A stretch of 24,576 bases of DNA from Chromera velia (Eukaryota; Sar; Chromeraceae): positions 1 to 24,576 of the forward strand of contig JAHBMJ010001929.1 in assembly GCA_018398765.1 (NCBI GenBank), written 5' to 3'. The position numbers were made by a program, and so were the translations under genes. Positions 23,172 through 24,576 of the stretch are shown in pieces (position 1 is the stretch's first letter; each line of letters starts with the position of its first letter). Below the pieces are notes generated by a model. The model made no database searches and was not told where the DNA came from. It saw only the letters and a program-made list of their open reading frames with translations.

Positions 23172-23293
23172 AGGCGGAAGTGTGCGTAGACATCCATCCG
23201 TGGACGTATCCGGACGGGCCCCCTCTTCGAGAGCCACGGACCCTCCAAGCAAGCGAAAAAAAAAAAAACGCACCAACAACCCCACAGCAACAA

Positions 23294-23326
<33 letters not shown>

Positions 23327-24383
23327 CATGCATGAGAGAGCGAAAACCACAAAAATTGACGCAATGCAGGCCAGAGGACATATTCACATTGGACAGATGG
23401 ACGGAACGAAGAGAAAAAAAAGAGAACGCAAAGAGAAATGAGAGCAGATTTGGAGTCTGCCCACCCACCCCCTCAGCCGACCTCCTTTTTATTGATGAAC
23501 CGAACCAGAGCAGACCCTGTGGGGTTGTCCTGAAGAGGGACAGAGGAGAGGAGAGGAGAGGAGAGGAGAGGAAGGATGTCCTTAGTCAAAAAGAAAACGG
23601 CCATAGGAGAAAACAAAGGATACCGAGGCAATAGGAGATGAGCACACAAAAATCCAACACGGACGGGACAGAAGTCTTCCTTCAGAAAAGGAACGCGAGA
23701 AGATTACTACAGCAGATTGCTTAGACACTCTCGTTGAACCAAGTGCCCTTTCATCCCCTCCCCCGCCTTTGTATCGTGTCCGCTCTCTCTCTGCTCTTCA
23801 TTCACAGATCCCCCCCCTGATCAGACAGACCTGTTGATCCCTGAGTAAGAACACCCCCTGCTGTGCCAGCCGATAAGGATGGAACCACTCCTTTACATCC
23901 TCCGGGGTCGTCTGCCAGGGCAGACCCATCATACGTAGCTGCACTCATCGTATCTCATTGGTGCCAACAGGAGGCAGGCAGCAGGGGTGGAAAGGAAAGG
24001 AAGAGATACACAAAGAAAGAAAGAAACACGCAGAGGAGGAGAGCAGTGGAGCGATGGGCGTGGGGCCTGCTGTATGCGAACGGAGAGAGACGAAGAAAGA
24101 AAGGAAAAGGCAGGCACGAGGTGAGAAGAGCCAAACAACACTCGCATGACCACCAAACGAAAACAGAGAGGGAGATTCACGGTTAGGTGTGTTTTTGTCT
24201 TTCTCGGAACCTACAGAGACACACACACGAGCAGAGTTCGAGACCCTCCTCGACCATCCGGTGAAAAGAAAAAAAGAGGGGGGGGAACAGTAACAGAATA
24301 GCCAGGGAGGCAGAAGAGGGGACTGACCAATGCGCCATAGCTAGGGTCCTCTTCATGCGGTGGTGAGGGGAATGAGTCTGGAT
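11095..24383 (-). CDS. Large multi-exon gene: RRM-containing, long charged protein, 5' end beyond the right edge
   Basis: I joined 26 exons by splice sites and reading phase; all but two junctions have one clear solution. The first visible exon starts in phase 1, so at least one more exon lies to the right. About 1,275 residues are visible. In order: a short Pro/acidic segment; an RRM with LRMMGL as RNP2 and GSALVRF as RNP1, the aromatic-poor form typical of hnRNP H/F and ESRP quasi-RRMs; a basic region around 21629-21949; several long Glu/Lys/Arg-rich helical stretches; a 15-Glu run; a short acidic C-terminus ending ISGVS. Known of the family: RRMs bind RNA, and quasi-RRMs favour G-rich RNA. 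Inferred: an RNA-processing or RNA-binding scaffold. No signal peptide can be judged because the N-terminus is missing. The whole gene may be mis-joined in places, or may be two genes. Confidence 0.66.
11455..11577 (-). CDS. Exon 25
   Basis: 41 codons, [20 protein letters not shown] to [10 protein letters not shown]. Acceptor TCCTTCCAG, donor GTGGGT, phase 0. Confidence 0.66.
12137..12419 (-). CDS. Exon 24: acidic region
   Basis: [20 protein letters not shown] through [20 protein letters not shown] to [10 protein letters not shown]. Acceptor GCTGCAG; donor GTCGGTCGGT, phase 0. The donor could lie eight codons later at GTTGGG. Confidence 0.65.
12643..13254 (-). CDS. Exon 23: longest exon, acidic region with a 15-Glu run
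   Basis: About 204 codons. It begins [20 protein letters not shown], continues through a helical segment ([20 protein letters not shown]), and passes into a strongly acidic part with 15 consecutive Glu codons at 12807-12851 and further Glu/Asp runs to [11 protein letters not shown]. Acceptor CTGTGCAG; donor GTCAGC, phase 2. Confidence 0.7.
13665..13678. other. Assembly gap (14 N) in an intron
   Basis: Flanked on the left by a C homopolymer; lies in the intron between exons 22 and 23 of the large gene. Confidence 0.95.
13725..13777 (-). CDS. Exon 22
   Basis: [17 protein letters not shown] plus two bases; donor GTCGGTCGGT, phase 2, completed by the first base of exon 23 to give Arg. Confidence 0.62.
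14055..14132 (-). CDS. Exon 21
   Basis: 26 codons, [20 protein letters not shown] then KKDLEA. Acceptor CTCTGCAG, donor GTCAGTCAGTC, phase 0. Confidence 0.65.
14180..14256 (-). CDS. Exon 20
   Basis: In phase 1 it encodes [20 protein letters not shown] then TGLLC and joins exon 21 in phase 0 with donor GTATTT. The acceptor ATGTTAAG is atypical. Confidence 0.5.
14568..14689 (-). CDS. Exon 19: reading frame unresolved
   Basis: With acceptor ATGTGCAG the phase from exon 18 gives a basic stretch ([20 protein letters not shown]...[11 protein letters not shown]). The next exon instead needs the phase of the alternative acidic frame ([20 protein letters not shown]...), which would require an earlier acceptor such as GTGACAG near 14745. 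An unseen intermediate exon is also possible; GTGAGT near 14831 is a good unused donor. Confidence 0.45.
14778..14815. repeat. CA microsatellite (intronic)
   Basis: About 19 CA units on the plus strand, that is TG on the transcribed sense, just upstream of exon 19. Confidence 0.9.
15009..15042. repeat. GAGAA pentanucleotide repeat (intronic)
   Basis: Six to seven units on the plus strand, giving a CTTCT-rich pyrimidine tract on the sense strand; a similar array recurs at 21976-22000. Confidence 0.85.
15103..15205 (-). CDS. Exon 18
   Basis: [20 protein letters not shown] to VAADAG plus one base. The acceptor follows a TG repeat (TGTGTGCAG). Donor GTCCGT, phase 1. Confidence 0.65.
15208..15260. 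repeat. CA then GA compound microsatellite (intronic)
   Basis: CA repeats pass directly into GA repeats; on the sense strand this is a CT then TG tract ending at the acceptor of exon 18. Confidence 0.85.
15656..15746 (-). CDS. Exon 17
   Basis: [20 protein letters not shown] to DMPAVL. Acceptor GTCTTCAG in phase 2; donor GTGAGT, phase 0. Confidence 0.65.
15843..15962. repeat. GGAT minisatellite with GAAT/GGGT variants (intronic)
   Basis: Tetranucleotide array of about 30 units with a higher-order pattern of GGAT, GAAT and GGGT units. Confidence 0.9.
16173..16249 (-). CDS. Exon 16
   Basis: [20 protein letters not shown] then RFLES plus two bases. Acceptor AACTCCAG. Donor GTGTGA is weak; GTGAGT two bases further on would shift the frame. 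Confidence 0.55.
16661..17062 (-). CDS. Exon 15: long charged coiled-coil-like region
   Basis: 134 codons from [20 protein letters not shown], through [17 protein letters not shown] and [13 protein letters not shown] basic clusters, to EFKRGGGGR. Heptad-like Glu/Lys/Arg spacing suggests a coiled coil or single long helix. Donor GTCAGTCAGTCAGTCAG, phase 0. Confidence 0.72.
17078..17133. repeat. GACA repeats (intronic)
   Basis: Two GACA blocks separated by a short spacer, next to exon 15; GTCT on the sense strand. Confidence 0.85.
17433..17477 (-). CDS. Exon 14: short exon, left border uncertain
   Basis: [15 protein letters not shown] fits phase 0 on both sides with acceptor CTTCGAG. A stronger-looking acceptor GGCAG at 17491-17492 would start the exon at 17490 but breaks the phase with exon 13. 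Donor GTACAC. Confidence 0.45.
17571..17726 (-). CDS. Exon 13: acidic region
   Basis: 52 codons, [20 protein letters not shown] to TEKALQE. Acceptor TTCTGCAG, donor GTCAGT, phase 0. Confidence 0.66.
18138..18277 (-). CDS. Exon 12: acidic helical region
   Basis: [19 protein letters not shown] to [10 protein letters not shown]. Enters in phase 1 after CTGACTGCAG; donor GTCGGTCGGTC, phase 0. Confidence 0.65.
18388..18432. repeat. GAAT/GAGT tetranucleotide repeat (intronic)
   Basis: About eight GAAT-type units followed by degenerate GAGT and GACT units. Confidence 0.8.
18911..19006 (-). CDS. Exon 11: Lys/Glu-rich helix, with a stop if its intron is retained
   Basis: Encodes [20 protein letters not shown] and on to AEAQRD. 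Donor GTCAGC (phase 1) fits the next exon exactly. If not spliced, translation ends six codons on at TAG (18896-18898), giving DSQPQY, so this could instead be the last exon of a separate upstream gene. Confidence 0.58.
19015..19053. repeat. CGCA/CA microsatellite (intronic)
   Basis: CGCA units grade into CA units just upstream (sense) of the exon 11 acceptor. Confidence 0.8.
19468..19697 (-). CDS. Exon 10: acidic region
   Basis: 76 codons, from [20 protein letters not shown] through [17 protein letters not shown] to DWMALQQKT. Donor GTCGGT, phase 1. Confidence 0.7.
20002..20060 (-). CDS. Exon 9: short helical exon
   Basis: [19 protein letters not shown] plus two bases; donor GTGCGC, phase 2, which matches the phase of the next exon to give NDKYNHRVK. 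Confidence 0.62.
20073..20155. repeat. CCAT array followed by TG microsatellite (intronic)
   Basis: Short CCAT tetranucleotide array, then about 26 TG units on the plus strand; unlike most neighbours the sense strand here is CA. Confidence 0.9.
20750..20866 (-). CDS. Exon 8: charged helical region
   Basis: 39 codons, [20 protein letters not shown] to [10 protein letters not shown] donor two codons... at GTGGTC could remove the final Val; GTCAGT is preferred because it matches the other introns. Confidence 0.65.
21247..21411 (-). CDS. Exon 7: charged helical region
   Basis: 55 codons from [20 protein letters not shown] to GQRLDDWAF. Donor GTCAGTCAGTC, phase 0. Confidence 0.68.
21629..21949 (-). 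CDS. Exon 6: basic region of 107 residues
   Basis: Starts [20 protein letters not shown], continues through a Lys/Arg-rich segment ([20 protein letters not shown]) to [19 protein letters not shown]. The alternation of short hydrophobic stretches suggests a folded beta-rich domain of unknown family. Donor GTCAGT, phase 0. Confidence 0.72.
22082..22119. repeat. TG microsatellite (intronic)
   Basis: About 18 TG units on the plus strand, within the intron between exons 5 and 6. Confidence 0.9.
22318..22395 (-). CDS. Exon 5: linker
   Basis: 26 codons, [19 protein letters not shown] then INIDDIK. Acceptor TCTGCAG, donor GTGGGT, phase 0. Confidence 0.65.
22568..22662. repeat. Tandem duplication, 48-base unit (intronic)
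   Basis: Two nearly identical copies, 22568-22615 and 22616-22662, each starting CAAGCTCCCATGCAGACGAT. The second copy has one A fewer in an A-run. Confidence 0.85.
22708..22845 (-). CDS. Exon 4: second helix of the RRM and linker
   Basis: [10 protein letters not shown] is helix 2 and [16 protein letters not shown] the last strands of the RRM, ending with a basic linker to HDYFLP. Donor GTGTGT, phase 0. Confidence 0.72.
23105..23171. repeat. CA then GA compound microsatellite (intronic)
   Basis: About 20 CA units followed by about 13 GA units on the plus strand, between exons 3 and 4. Confidence 0.9.
23296..23327. repeat. GACA tetranucleotide repeat (intronic)
   Basis: Eight GACA units on the plus strand, GTCT on the sense strand, between exons 3 and 4. 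Confidence 0.85.
23482..23529 (-). CDS. Exon 3: RNP1 strand of the RRM
   Basis: Sixteen codons, [16 protein letters not shown], giving the RNP1-like GSALVRF. Phase 0 on both sides; donor GTCGGC. Confidence 0.75.
23831..23938 (-). CDS. Exon 2: first half of the RRM
   Basis: Encodes [19 protein letters not shown] and onward to FLLRDQQ: strand beta-1 (RNP2) and helix 1 of an RRM. The motif GLPW plus an acidic helix start is typical of quasi-RRMs. Acceptor GTGCAG, donor GTCTGT, phase 0 on both sides. Confidence 0.75.
24328..24383 (-). CDS. Exon 1 of those visible: Pro/acidic segment
   Basis: Begins in phase 1 after acceptor CTTGCAG and encodes [18 protein letters not shown]. Donor GTCAGT, phase 0. 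Upstream of it, to 24576, is only microsatellite DNA. Confidence 0.6.
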
Positions 24384-24404
24384 CTGCAAGCTTTCCCACA
24401 AGCA

Positions 24405-24424
24405 CACACACACAGACACATACA

Positions 24425-24482
<58 letters not shown>

Positions 24483-24505
24483 CAGAGACAGACAGACAGA
24501 CAAAC

Positions 24506-24576
<71 letters not shown>
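24405..24576. repeat. CA, GA and GACAGA microsatellite block at the right edge
   Basis: Compound array running to the end of the window; no coding sequence. It lies in the intron upstream of the first visible exon. Confidence 0.9.

Overview
This window looks like nuclear DNA of a unicellular eukaryote. Introns with GT/AG borders join cleanly in phase, genes are split into many short exons, introns are full of microsatellites, and proteins carry long low-complexity stretches. GC-rich gene islands alternate with AT-rich spacers. There is no bacterial operon layout, rRNA, tRNA, CRISPR array or intact mobile element that I can support. A chromerid or other alveolate alga would fit the style, but that is inference; no marker gene here fixes the species.

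Layout: (1) bases 2-3145, plus strand: the 3' part of a gene for a very long low-complexity protein with a Lys/Gly-rich C-terminus, open at the left edge. (2) 3146-4475: AT-rich spacer with a perfect 22-bp palindrome. (3) 4476-6083, minus strand: a polytopic membrane protein with about eight hydrophobic segments and a Cys/His-rich tail, perhaps with an extra 5' exon at 6154-6327. (4) 6328-6790: a divergent intergenic stretch with two strong inverted-repeat structures. (5) 6791-7676, plus strand: a small four-exon gene for a basic protein with a C-terminal membrane segment. (6) 7695-9143, plus strand: coding-like sequence broken by frame changes, one in-frame TAG and an ambiguous base, ending in two Cys/His motifs; a decayed, mis-assembled or heavily spliced gene. 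(7) 9144-10450: a second AT-rich spacer with a GC-rich island. (8) 10451-11094: 3' flank with a CT microsatellite. (9) 11095-24383, minus strand: one large gene of at least 26 exons, entering from the right edge.

The large minus-strand gene is the main content. I traced it exon by exon using splice sites and phase. It encodes about 1,275 visible residues: a short Pro/acidic segment, an RRM of the hnRNP H/ESRP-like (quasi-RRM) type split over three exons, a basic region, long charged helical stretches, an acidic region with 15 consecutive Glu codons, and a short C-terminus. An RNA-related role is inferred from the RRM alone; the rest matches no family I recognise.

The most notable observation is the splice-donor pattern of this gene. 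In my model 17 of 25 introns start with GTC (mostly GTCAGT or GTCGGT) instead of the usual GTA/GTG, and several continue as tandem GTCA or GTCG repeats straight from the exon border.
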